Shown: positions 7,519 through 16,089 of the stretch, piece by piece
Position numbering within the stretch: position 1 is the first letter of the stretch
Layout of the letters: each line of letters opens with the position of its first letter
Origin: JAWXBM01 sp964470455
GTDB lineage: Bacteria > Pseudomonadota > Gammaproteobacteria > Xanthomonadales > SZUA-36
Assembly: GCA_964470455.1 (NCBI GenBank)
Contig: CAYYCX010000042.1
Location: 1 to 31,565, forward strand
Direction: 5' to 3'
DNA: 31,565 nt
Translations under genes and position numbers: made by a program
The notes under the pieces: generated by a model
Seen by the model: the letters and a program-made list of their open reading frames with translations, nothing else
What the model was told of the DNA's origin: nothing
The model's database searches: none

Positions 7519-7805
7519 GCGCATTTGTCGTCGTCGATACCAAAATCAACAACCCGGAAATCTATGAGGAGTACAAGCGGCTGGCCAGGCCCATCGCGGA
7601 AAAGTACGGCGGTGTTTACCGGACCCGGGGTGGCGCCATGGATGTGCGGGAAACGAGCCTGTGGTCGCCCACCCGAATAGTCATCGTGGAATTCCCCGAC
7701 ATGCAAAGCGCCCAGGCCTTTGCCGACTCCGAAGAATACGCACCAATCCAGCGCATCAGGCAAGCCAATGCGGAATGCACCCTGTTCATCGTCGAGGGCA
7801 TTTGA
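7515..7805 (+). CDS. DUF1330 family protein
   Basis: The product has 96 residues, MSAFVVVDTKINNPEIYEEY at the start, and is a typical single ferredoxin-like alpha/beta barrel (dimeric) domain of the DUF1330 family. The family signature includes the central YGGVYRTRGG region, the IVIVEFPDMQSAQAFADSEEY segment and the ending Y/F-x-x-V-E-G. Reactions of this family are not established, although related folds include monooxygenases and isomerases. Its ATG overlaps the TGA of the cyclase gene, a sign of translational coupling and shared function. Confidence 0.88.
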   Translation: MSAFVVVDTKINNPEIYEEYKRLARPIAEKYGGVYRTRGGAMDVRETSLWSPTRIVIVEFPDMQSAQAFADSEEYAPIQRIRQANAECTLFIVEGI

Positions 7806-7846
7806 ACGCCAGATGCTTCCAACCAGGTTATCGGTAAAAGCTTCAC

Positions 7847-8509
7847 ATGCTTCGCATCCACCACATTTTCGTTTGCACCCAGGCCGGCGCGCCGGAGGCC
7901 AAGGCCCTGCTGGATGCGGGCCTGGTTGAGGGCACGCCGAACACTCATCCCGGCCAGGGTACGGCCAATCGCCGGTTTTTCTTTGAGCGCGGCATGCTGG
8001 AACTGATCTGGGTTCACGACCGGGAAGAAGCGCAATCGGAACTCGCCAGCCCCACCCAGCTCTGGGAGCGTTGGAGCAATCGCAGCAGTACCTCAAATCC
8101 GTTCGGCATTTGTTATTCATCGGTGCAGGGCGCCGGATCCGGCCTGCCCTTTCCCACGCGGGTGTACCAGCCCGCTTACCTGCCGCCGGATCGCTGCATC
8201 CGGTTCGCAGATACGATGCCGTTGACGGAGCCGGAAATCTTCGTGCTCAGCTGGCCACAGGACCAGGCGTCACCGCAGCCAGAACCCACCAATCATCCAC
8301 TCGGGCTGCGGGAGCTGCGATCCGTTTCAATTGGCTTGCCCGAACCGGCTCGCGTTTCGGTCACGATGGATCAGGTCCGCACTGCCAGGCTGGTGGAGGT
8401 GCATCAGAGCGTCCAGCCACAATTGATGATCAATTTCACCTCCAGCAGGAACGTACAGCTTGATATTCCTTCGCTGGGTCTCTCGATAGCCGGTCGGCCT
8501 GACACCTGA
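7847..8509 (+). CDS. VOC/glyoxalase-like domain protein
   Basis: The product has 220 residues. The opening MLRIHHIFVCTQAGAPEAKA followed by LLDAGLVEGTPNTHPGQGTANRRFFFERGMLELIWV matches the beginning of glyoxalase-like (VOC-superfamily) proteins, with His near residue 5 and Glu near residue 50 in the places where this fold often binds a metal. The second half is less conserved. The superfamily covers lyases, dioxygenases and resistance proteins, so no reaction can be assigned. It follows the DUF1330 gene after 41 bases and is probably the last gene of a three-gene transcript. Confidence 0.75.
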   Translation: MLRIHHIFVCTQAGAPEAKALLDAGLVEGTPNTHPGQGTANRRFFFERGMLELIWVHDREEAQSELASPTQLWERWSNRSSTSNPFGICYSSVQGAGSGLPFPTRVYQPAYLPPDRCIRFADTMPLTEPEIFVLSWPQDQASPQPEPTNHPLGLRELRSVSIGLPEPARVSVTMDQVRTARLVEVHQSVQPQLMINFTSSRNVQLDIPSLGLSIAGRPDT

Positions 8510-8585
8510 CGCCACGCGTTCACACGCCCTCTCAATATCCGGGTGAAATCGCCCGGCAAGCCACCCGCTCCAGCTTACGGCTGGC

Positions 8586-11045
8586 TCACTCCTGCCAAAC
8601 CTTGTCCTTCAGCGTCATCCTGTATTTCGGTGGTTCCGCGCCCAGCAGGTGCTCCACGAAGTAATCCCAGGCCTTGCGCATGGCGAAGGGGCTGGCGAGG
8701 TGGTGCGGCCGGTTGGGGAAGTAGTACATGTCAAAGTCGATGTCCTGCCGGATCAGGCTGTCGATGAACTGCAGCGTGGTGGCGGGAAACACGTTTTCGT
8801 CGAGTTCGCCCAGCATCAGCAGCAGGTCGCCTTTCAGGTTGCCGGACTGCAGCACCGCGTCGTTGTTCTGGTAGTTCACCGGCCGCGCATCCGGCGTGGG
8901 CCGGCGGTCGGTTTCATCGCTGTAGATGGCCTCGCCGTGAAACGACTCCCAATGGTAATCCGGGTACATCGGCGAAAACGACGCCACCGCAACACCGGCC
9001 ACGCCCACCTTGAAGAAGTCCGGATACTCCAGCATGGCTCGCAGGGTGGTGAAACCGCCATAGGACGAGCCATGGATGCCCACCCGGTCCAGGTCCAGCC
9101 ACGGCCGCGTGGCCGCCAGCTGCCGCAGGGCGGCGATGTGGTCGAACAGGCCGATCTGGTTCAGGTTTTTCCAGGAGTGATGGCTGAACGCTCGGTCGCG
9201 GAACGTGGTGCCCCGTGCATCGATCACCACCGACACAAATCCCAGTTCGCTCAGGCCGGCTGGCGTGTACATGCCGGAAGGACCCATCAGCGCGGTGGCG
9301 AAATTGTGAGGCACCACCGCCCACAGCGGACTGGCGTACTGGGAATCAATCACGGGGTATTTGCCATCGGGGTCCACATTGGGCGGCAAATACATCAGGC
9401 CATGGATATCGGTACTGCCGTCTTCGGCTTTTACCGTGAAGGGTTCCGGGTTTCGCCATCCGGCCGCATACAGCGCGGACGCGTCGGCAGCTTCAAACTC
9501 GGCCACCAGCCCACCGTCATCCGTTCTGCGGATCACCGACCGTGGCGGCTCGCTGACGGTTGAATAACTGTAGGCGACATAGTTGCCGCTGGGTGACACA
9601 GCCGCATTCGCGCCCGCCCCTGCTGCGACCAGCACGTCGTTGTAGGGCGATTCGATCAGGTGGTCGGCCGGCTCGGGCGACAGCAGGGTGAGGTTGCTGC
9701 CATCGAGATCAACGCGGTAAAGATAGCGGTAGTAGGGATTGCCGCCTTCACGGCCCGCGCCGGTGAAGTACAGCCGGCGGTTTTCTTCATCCACGTGAAT
9801 GATGTCGCGCACCAGCCAGTCGCCCTGCGTAATGGCGTTCAGCAGCTTGCCGCTTTGCAGGTCATAAAGATAGAGGTGCCCCCAGCCGCTGCGCTGCGAA
9901 AACCAGATGGCCTGCTCGCCGTCGTTGATCACCGCTACATTGGGCGGGTTGTAGGAAGATGAGTTGGTATCCATGCGCGGATGCATCTCCTCGGCCAGCA
10001 CTTCGCGCGCCTTGCCGGTGGCCACATCGACTTCGTATAGATGAGCTGATTTGATCAGGTCGCCCCAGGCCAGCAGGTACAGGCGTGAATAATCGTCGCT
10101 CCACCAGTGCTTGCGGATGGCCAGCATGTCCTGGTGCACATGGAACAGTTTGTCGTACGGCAGGTCGATGCGCTTTGATGTACCGAGTTCGGCATCCACC
10201 ACGAACCAATCCATTCCGGCGGGTTGTTCGCCGGTGAGGGGAATGCGGGCGGTGTGCAGGATGGGCCGGAAACTGCCGTCATTGGGGGCGGTTTCCAGGA
10301 AGTAATAATTCTGCACGTGGCGTTCATCCAGCCGCGTGGCCAGCAAGTGGCGCGAGTTGCCGGCCCAGTGGCTTTCCAGCGGCGGAAACTCGCTTACGCC
10401 GCCGGCCCGTTCCCGCGGCACCACATCGGCTTTCCAGTTGCCGTAGTAAAGGCCGTAACCGAAATGCGCTTCACCGTCGTGAGTGAGCGGCGTCTGCTCG
10501 CCGGTTTGAAGGTCCACGCGATACAGGTTGCCGCCTTCAGTGCGCACGCCACGCGTGCCGTCTGGGGCAACCAGGATGCCGCCCGGGATTGGCTTTTTCG
10601 CAACTTTCTTGCAGGATGCCGGTTGGAGCTCACAGCGGTATTCAGCCTTTTCCACGCTGAAAGCAATCGCGGAACCGTCATTCTCAAAGGTGAAAGAAGC
10701 AAAGGGCAGTTCCCGGGCGTCCACTTCCTCCACTCCGGCTGCCTGCAGCGCGCCCGCCAATGCCGCATGGTCGAACAGCGGGGTCTTTGCACCGCTGGCT
10801 GCATCCACGCGGACAAACTGCTTGCCGTCGTCCGTATCCGCCAGGTACCAGAACGCATCGCTGTCATCCATCCAGCGCGGCGACACCGACAGGTTCTTCA
10901 CCAGCCTGGCCACGTTCTCACGCTGCCACTGCTCCGCCTTGCGGTATTGTTCAGCCGTAACTTCGAGCGGGTTCGCCGCCGTCGCGCCAGTGACTGTAGT
11001 GACCTGGGCTATCGTCAGTAAAAGGATGACGTGGAACTGTCGCAT
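8586..11045 (-). CDS. Exported S9-family peptidase (dipeptidyl peptidase IV/prolyl oligopeptidase type)
   Basis: With the start at 11045 the product has 819 residues. I prefer this start over the in-frame ATG at 11081 because AGGAG lies 8 bases upstream and a signal peptide (MRQFHVILLLTIAQVTTVTG) begins at once. An N-terminal beta-propeller (about residues 80-530, DPPIV_N-like) precedes an alpha/beta-hydrolase domain. The catalytic serine is in GSSYGG (about residue 661), the aspartate in GELDENVF (about 749), and the histidine in RPHHL (781 or 782). Such periplasmic enzymes remove dipeptides, often X-Pro or X-Ala, from the N-terminus of peptides. The gene stands alone, in a different orientation from both neighbours. 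Confidence 0.92.
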   Translation of the reverse strand: MRQFHVILLLTIAQVTTVTGATAANPLEVTAEQYRKAEQWQRENVARLVKNLSVSPRWMDDSDAFWYLADTDDGKQFVRVDAASGAKTPLFDHAALAGALQAAGVEEVDARELPFASFTFENDGSAIAFSVEKAEYRCELQPASCKKVAKKPIPGGILVAPDGTRGVRTEGGNLYRVDLQTGEQTPLTHDGEAHFGYGLYYGNWKADVVPRERAGGVSEFPPLESHWAGNSRHLLATRLDERHVQNYYFLETAPNDGSFRPILHTARIPLTGEQPAGMDWFVVDAELGTSKRIDLPYDKLFHVHQDMLAIRKHWWSDDYSRLYLLAWGDLIKSAHLYEVDVATGKAREVLAEEMHPRMDTNSSSYNPPNVAVINDGEQAIWFSQRSGWGHLYLYDLQSGKLLNAITQGDWLVRDIIHVDEENRRLYFTGAGREGGNPYYRYLYRVDLDGSNLTLLSPEPADHLIESPYNDVLVAAGAGANAAVSPSGNYVAYSYSTVSEPPRSVIRRTDDGGLVAEFEAADASALYAAGWRNPEPFTVKAEDGSTDIHGLMYLPPNVDPDGKYPVIDSQYASPLWAVVPHNFATALMGPSGMYTPAGLSELGFVSVVIDARGTTFRDRAFSHHSWKNLNQIGLFDHIAALRQLAATRPWLDLDRVGIHGSSYGGFTTLRAMLEYPDFFKVGVAGVAVASFSPMYPDYHWESFHGEAIYSDETDRRPTPDARPVNYQNNDAVLQSGNLKGDLLLMLGELDENVFPATTLQFIDSLIRQDIDFDMYYFPNRPHHLASPFAMRKAWDYFVEHLLGAEPPKYRMTLKDKVWQE

Positions 11046-11237
11046 CGATACTGCTCCTGTTGATTCCAGTGGACAGGCCATGGCTGCGGCGGAAATCGCA
11101 CCGCAGGGCAGCCTGTTCCCTGTTCAAGACGGTACACTACACATTAACCTCACCCGTTGAGGATGCCGGCTGTGTCAGGATCCGCAACGCGATATCATCA
11201 TGGCCAGGGAACTGCAGCCATCGGCAACCGGAGGAAC

Positions 11238-11621
11238 ATGAACCTGCTGAAAACCAGCCTGGCGTATTTTGCCGGGGTCTTCTGTATTGGCTTCGTGCTC
11301 GGCGTCATCCGCGTGGCGCTGGTGGTGGAACACCTCGGCGAGCGTTGGGCGGAATTGCTGGAGCAACCCATCATGCTGCTGGCCAGTTACTTCGTTGCGA
11401 AACTTTGCCTGCGGCACTTCGGGCCGTTTGCCGCGCCGCATCGACTGCTCATCGGCGTGCTGGCCCTGGCGCTGATGATTGCCGCCGAACTGGCCCTGAG
11501 CATCGCCATGGGCCAGGGCGTAGTTGAATACCTGGCGGGCAGGGACCCGGTGTCAGGTACCGCCTATCTGGTTTCACTGGTGCTGTTTGCGCTCATGCCC
11601 TGGATCGCCGGCCGGCGGTAG
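11238..11621 (+). CDS. Small four-helix membrane protein, function unknown
   Basis: The product has 127 residues, beginning MNLLKTSLAYFAGVFCIGFV. About four hydrophobic segments (roughly residues 5-27, 42-58, 70-92 and 106-123) mark it as an inner-membrane protein. I recognise no catalytic motif. The start ATG is set by GGAGGA immediately upstream. The gene ends 5 bases before the end of the convergent hybrid kinase gene. Confidence 0.75.
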   Translation: MNLLKTSLAYFAGVFCIGFVLGVIRVALVVEHLGERWAELLEQPIMLLASYFVAKLCLRHFGPFAAPHRLLIGVLALALMIAAELALSIAMGQGVVEYLAGRDPVSGTAYLVSLVLFALMPWIAGRR

Positions 11622-11626
11622 CCGCT

Positions 11627-14227
11627 TCAGTCCGCAGCGTCGTACAGCGCGCGGGACAACCTGGTTGACAGCTCCGAAAGTTTGTAGGGCTTGGGCAACA
11701 GGTTCTGGGCAAAGCTGGTGTCCGTGCGTGGCAAATCGGCAATGTCCGCATAGCCGGATGTCATCAGAACCTTGAGGTTTGGATATATGGCGCGGGCCGC
11801 GTCAACCAGTTCCTGCCCGTTCATCCCGCCGGGCATGACGAAATCGGTGAACAGCAGGTCGATGTCGGCATGCCCTTTGAGCCATTCGAGCGCCTGGTTT
11901 CCATCGCGGGCTTCAATGACCACATAGCCAAGTGATTCCAGCTGCTGGCGCGCGAATTCGCGCACGTGGTCATTGTCCTCAACCAGCAGGATTCGCTCTC
12001 CCTTGCCCGGTATGGTAGGCGGCGAAGCACCTTCCGGCCTTTTTGTCGCGCCGTCACAGCAGGGCAGATAGATTTCCACCGTCGTGCCCTTGCCCGGTGT
12101 TGAGTGAAGCTCCACATGGCCGCGCGATTGCTTGGCGAACCCGTACACCATGGAAAGACCCAGGCCGGAACCCTTGCCCGCTTCCTTGGTGGTGAAAAAG
12201 GGCTCGAATGCCCGCGTCAATTCCTCCGCGCTCATGCCTGAACCGGTATCACGAACCGCAAGCCTGGCATACCTGCCCGCCGCCAGCTCTGCCGGCTGCT
12301 CCAGCCTCTCAGGGTTAAGCGTGACCGAGCCGGTTTCAATGCTGACCTGCCCACCGCCACCCATGGCATCACGCGAATTGAGCACGAGGTTCAGCAGCGC
12401 GCTTTCCATTTGGGCGCGATCAACCATGGCCACGCAGTCCGATCCGTCGGTACGAACATCGATTCCGATGCCCTCGCCCACGGTGCGCGCCAGCAACGGA
12501 CGCATGTCCTCGACCAGTTGATTGAGGTTCACCGGTTCCGGAACCAGCGGTTGCCGTCGCGCAAAAGCCAGCATTTGCCTGACCAGTTCGGCGCCACGTT
12601 CCGCTGCGCTCAGTATCATGGCGGCCGGATCGTGCTCCGTGGGCGGGGCATTCGACCGCAGCAACAACAACTCCGCGCTGCCCATGATGACGGTGAGCAG
12701 GTTGTTGAAGTCATGGGCCACGCCACCCGTCAGCTGGCCAACCGCCTCGAGCCGGTTGGCCCGCTGCAGGCGCTGTTCCAGCCGCAGTTTCTCCAGCAGC
12801 TTTCCAAGGTGGGCGGCAATGCTGTTGAGCAAGGCGCGCTCTTCGGCCAGGAACGGTCCCTCCCCATCAGGCTGGTCGGGGTGCTCTGACAGGTAGCCTG
12901 CCGTGAGCGTACCGACCGGCTGCCCGCCCATCTCGATGGTTGCATCGAGCGTGGCTGCCGGCGGCCGCCATGGCTGCGATTCGTACCGTTCATCGCCAAT
13001 CGCGATACGCGCCTCCGCGTCGCGGTCGTACAGCAGGCTTTCCGGAATCCGGTCGCAGATGCGCTGGCAGATTTCAGGCAGGGTCAGGTCTGTTCTCGAG
13101 GTCAGCTCGACTGCGGTATAGAGGCAACGCAACTCCTTTACGCGCTCTTTCAATGCGTTCTGCGCCACCATTTCGCGCGTCACGTCTTCGGCCAGGCCCG
13201 CCGCGCGCCGGACTTCGCCGTCGGCATCGCGCACCGGGAATGCGCGATCCAGCAGCCAGCGTATTTCACCATCCGGCCGGATGATGCGGTAAGTCAGCTC
13301 GTACCGGTCGGGGGCCTGCCGCGCCAGCGACTCGGCAACGGCATCGCAATCTTCCGGATGAAGCGCCTTAAGCCAACTCGAAGGCTTTTCATGCGCCGAT
13401 TCGAGGCTGAGGCCGAAAATGGTTTCGTAGGAAGGACTGATGTACAGCAGGCGTGATCCCTCAATTTCTTTCAGCCAGAAGATTTCGTTGATGTTTTCGG
13501 TCAGCTGGCGGAAGCGCTCCTCGCTCTCGCGCAATGCGTCTTCATCCCGCTGCCGGCGCATGGCCATGGCATCGATGTCGCGCCCGAGCTTGCCGAGTTC
13601 GTCATCGGTATCCAGGCCGGTACGGGCGCTCAGGTCGCCGCCTGCCAGTTTACCGATGGTTGCGCCCAGCACGCGCATGGGCGGCTTCAGTCGCCGGTAC
13701 ATCCAGACAAAGCCGGCAAATGACACCAGGCAGATCAGCACGCTGCAGGCCAATAACCATCCGGTCGACTGCAACAGCGACTGCAGGTATCGCTCGTCCT
13801 CAGTGTCGGAAAGGTACTGCAGGACATTCTGGACACGAGTCTGGTGAAGGCTGAGCTGTCCGGCGACGTCCCTGTCCACCAGTGTTTCCGGCCCGGCTTC
13901 GACCAGCAGATTCACGATATACCCGATCTCGCGAAGGTGCGCGCGCGCTTCGTAGACAGCGTCCGGGCCGATGTCGCCCAACAGCAGGTCCAGTTTCGCC
14001 ACTTCCTCCTTCATGGCGGACAGGGCCACCGGATCAGGGCGAATCAGGGTGATGTAATCAACCGATGTTCCAAGCAGTACGGCATGTTCTTTGGCCTGCG
14101 ACAACAGCTCACGCAACTCCAGGCGTTCGCGAAGATCGATCCACAGGAAAGTACTGAACAAAAGGAGCCCGAAAAGCCCGACAGCCGCGCCGGTTGCGAC
14201 GGCCATGGCCAGCCTTCCGAGTTTCAA
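11627..14227 (-). CDS. Membrane-bound hybrid sensor histidine kinase (PAS, GAF-like, HisKA, HATPase, receiver)
   Basis: The product has 866 residues. Two membrane helices (about 8-30 and 156-177) enclose an extracytoplasmic, mostly helical domain of about 125 residues. Next come HAMP (about 178-230), PAS (about 236-352), a GAF-like region (about 365-480), the HisKA domain with phospho-acceptor H505 (GGVAHDFNNLL), HATPase (N613/N617, DTGSGMS, GSGLGLSMVYGF) and a C-terminal receiver (about 745-862) with phospho-acceptor D795 and K846 in LPKPYK. It signals across the inner membrane. The periplasmic binding protein gene is 7 bases upstream on the same strand, suggesting that this protein presents ligand to the kinase. 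The output target is not evident. Confidence 0.93.
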   Translation of the reverse strand: MKLGRLAMAVATGAAVGLFGLLLFSTFLWIDLRERLELRELLSQAKEHAVLLGTSVDYITLIRPDPVALSAMKEEVAKLDLLLGDIGPDAVYEARAHLREIGYIVNLLVEAGPETLVDRDVAGQLSLHQTRVQNVLQYLSDTEDERYLQSLLQSTGWLLACSVLICLVSFAGFVWMYRRLKPPMRVLGATIGKLAGGDLSARTGLDTDDELGKLGRDIDAMAMRRQRDEDALRESEERFRQLTENINEIFWLKEIEGSRLLYISPSYETIFGLSLESAHEKPSSWLKALHPEDCDAVAESLARQAPDRYELTYRIIRPDGEIRWLLDRAFPVRDADGEVRRAAGLAEDVTREMVAQNALKERVKELRCLYTAVELTSRTDLTLPEICQRICDRIPESLLYDRDAEARIAIGDERYESQPWRPPAATLDATIEMGGQPVGTLTAGYLSEHPDQPDGEGPFLAEERALLNSIAAHLGKLLEKLRLEQRLQRANRLEAVGQLTGGVAHDFNNLLTVIMGSAELLLLRSNAPPTEHDPAAMILSAAERGAELVRQMLAFARRQPLVPEPVNLNQLVEDMRPLLARTVGEGIGIDVRTDGSDCVAMVDRAQMESALLNLVLNSRDAMGGGGQVSIETGSVTLNPERLEQPAELAAGRYARLAVRDTGSGMSAEELTRAFEPFFTTKEAGKGSGLGLSMVYGFAKQSRGHVELHSTPGKGTTVEIYLPCCDGATKRPEGASPPTIPGKGERILLVEDNDHVREFARQQLESLGYVVIEARDGNQALEWLKGHADIDLLFTDFVMPGGMNGQELVDAARAIYPNLKVLMTSGYADIADLPRTDTSFAQNLLPKPYKLSELSTRLSRALYDAAD

Positions 14228-14234
14228 ACCGCCC

Positions 14235-15296
14235 TCACGGAAGTTTCACGCCGGTAATGAAGTGCGCCGGCAGGGCAACGCGGTTCGGCGCGACCTGCAG
14301 CATGGGTTGCGGATGAACATAGTCCCGTGGCGCCGGCATGTCCGGCCTGGCATTGCCTTCCCGCTCCGCGATCCAGATAAATTGCGATTCGATATCGGCG
14401 ATCAGCACCATGTCCAGCCCGAGCCCCCAGATGACGCCCTCGCGCATCCAGTGCGTCCAGTCGGGAATTTCGTTGCGAGTGTCCTGAACCCGGTTCAGGC
14501 GCTCCGGTTCGTGCTCGAGCACAGCCAGCACATCAGCGTAGGCCGCCAGCACCTGGACGCCCAGCTCAGGATGTTCCTCGAGCACCTCCGGCCGCACCAC
14601 CAGCAGCCAGCCCGCGGTGTACAGATGGCGCATACTGAATTCAACGACCTGCTCCGTTCCAAGGGTCGTCTCAATGGCATGGGCCCAGGGCTCCCAGGTC
14701 GATACGGCATCCACGCTGCCTGATTCCATGGCAAATGGATGATCGGCAACTTCCAGTGGCACCCGCGTGATGCCGGCCATGTCGAGGCCATGGTAGGCGG
14801 CAAACCGCTCCCAGCCAAAATGTGCCGAGGTGTCCTGGGGCACTCCAATGCGTTTGCCGCGCAGGTCGCCGGGTTGGTTGATTCCTGACGAGCGACTGGC
14901 CACAACCATATGCGTAGCGTTGGAGGTGGCAATTGATGCGAGCACCCACAGGGGTGGCGGCCCGGCGGCGCCTGATGACTGCTGGTGGTCGAACAGGGCC
15001 CGGGCGATGGGCGTGGCGGAAGCGAGCGCGAACTCGGCTTCACCTGCCAGCAACGCGGCAAGCGCAGCCTTGCCCGAGTCGTAGACATCCAGTTGGACGG
15101 TGATGCCGCAATCACCGCGCTCGAAGAGACCGAGGTCCGTTGCCAACCAGGTTGGCGCATCGGCCACCCAACTGGAACTGGCGATGCGGATTACGCGCTC
15201 CTGGGCCCGATCCTGAGGCTGGGCATTGGCGACGATGCCCAGCGCCAGAAATCCCGCCAGCCAGACCGAGGTTATCTGGCGACGGGGCGGATTCAT
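14235..15296 (-). CDS. NrtA/SsuA/NMT1-like periplasmic substrate-binding protein
   Basis: The product has 353 residues with a signal peptide ending near residue 25 (VANA). The pattern IRIASSSWVADAPTW...ATDLGLFERGDCGITVQLDV, then AALLAGEAEFALASATP, GDLRGKRIGVPQDTSAHFGWERF and VDAVSTWEPWA, is that of type II binding proteins for nitrate, taurine, sulfonates or thiamine precursors (NMT1/THI5-like). There is no lipobox and no ABC permease or ATPase gene in this neighbourhood. It is immediately followed by the membrane hybrid kinase. The simplest reading is a ligand-sensing subunit for that kinase, although supplying a distant transporter is also possible. The ligand is unknown. Confidence 0.85.
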   Translation of the reverse strand: MNPPRRQITSVWLAGFLALGIVANAQPQDRAQERVIRIASSSWVADAPTWLATDLGLFERGDCGITVQLDVYDSGKAALAALLAGEAEFALASATPIARALFDHQQSSGAAGPPPLWVLASIATSNATHMVVASRSSGINQPGDLRGKRIGVPQDTSAHFGWERFAAYHGLDMAGITRVPLEVADHPFAMESGSVDAVSTWEPWAHAIETTLGTEQVVEFSMRHLYTAGWLLVVRPEVLEEHPELGVQVLAAYADVLAVLEHEPERLNRVQDTRNEIPDWTHWMREGVIWGLGLDMVLIADIESQFIWIAEREGNARPDMPAPRDYVHPQPMLQVAPNRVALPAHFITGVKLP

Positions 15297-15461
15297 ACAG
15301 GATTCACGAACATGTGGCTGCTACGCACCTTGTGTATCAGTTGTTCATAACAGCGCTTCCGGGCAACCAGCATAGCATGGAAAGCGCGCTGCCCTATCGG
15401 GGCTGGTGGAACGGGTTCGCTGGACTCCGGAAGGTTATACACGCATCCGGCAGCCACAGAT

Positions 15462-15839
15462 TCAAACAACCGGCAACAGGGACTGAACACAACTCATGAA
15501 TGCTTTCGGGCTGAAAGGTTTGCTGATGAAGGCATGGGGAAAGTCGATTTCCAGGCCCGCGGCTTCCAGGTTGGCGCCGGACATGAAGAGCACAGCGGTG
15601 CCCGGATGCCGGCTTCGAATCGTTCGAGCCAGGTCCGGCCCGAAGCCGCCTTTGAGGCGCACGTCCGAAACCAGCAGCCCTATGGGCGAGGGGTGACTGC
15701 CGGCAAAATCCAGGGCTTCGCCGGGAGTCTGGCAGGTATGCACCTCATACGGAGAGCCTTCGAGTATGGCCCTGACCAGGCCGAGCATGAGCGGCTCGTC
15801 ATCAACGACCAGCACCGCGTTTCGTTGCATCATGTCCAT
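15462..15839 (-). CDS. Single-domain response regulator (receiver only)
   Basis: The product has 125 residues, a bare receiver domain. The acidic pair is D13/D14 (VVDDEP), the phospho-acceptor is D59 (LLVSDVR), the switch serine is S87 (LFMSGAN) and the conserved lysine is K107 (ISKPFS). It has no DNA-binding or enzymatic output domain, so it resembles CheY/DivK-type regulators or phosphorelay shuttles. It precedes the binding-protein/kinase pair on the same strand by 165 bases and is divergent from the second hybrid kinase, so it could receive phosphate from either. Confidence 0.9.
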   Translation of the reverse strand: MDMMQRNAVLVVDDEPLMLGLVRAILEGSPYEVHTCQTPGEALDFAGSHPSPIGLLVSDVRLKGGFGPDLARTIRSRHPGTAVLFMSGANLEAAGLEIDFPHAFISKPFSPKAFMSCVQSLLPVV

Positions 15840-16089
15840 TCCGCTCGATCAGCCTTCCGTGTTGCGCACAAATGAGTGTCGCATGTATCGGCCTTGCAGC
15901 AACTCCCGCGGAATATTCCACAACCCGCTCCTGCTGCGCCTGGACCCTGCTCTTTCGGGACATTAGCAAATAGCCGGGCGATTTTCACTGTCAAAACTAC
16001 CAGACCTTGCAGGAATGGCGGCTGGCGGGCGTGACAGCCGAAAGTACGCTGGATAGAATGCAGGCTGGTTTCGCCACAGGGTTCCGCGC

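Noticed and set aside
11046..11081. Twelve-residue N-terminal extension of the S9 peptidase
   Set aside because: It would place a polar stretch ahead of the signal peptide, and AGGAG is correctly spaced for the ATG at 11045.
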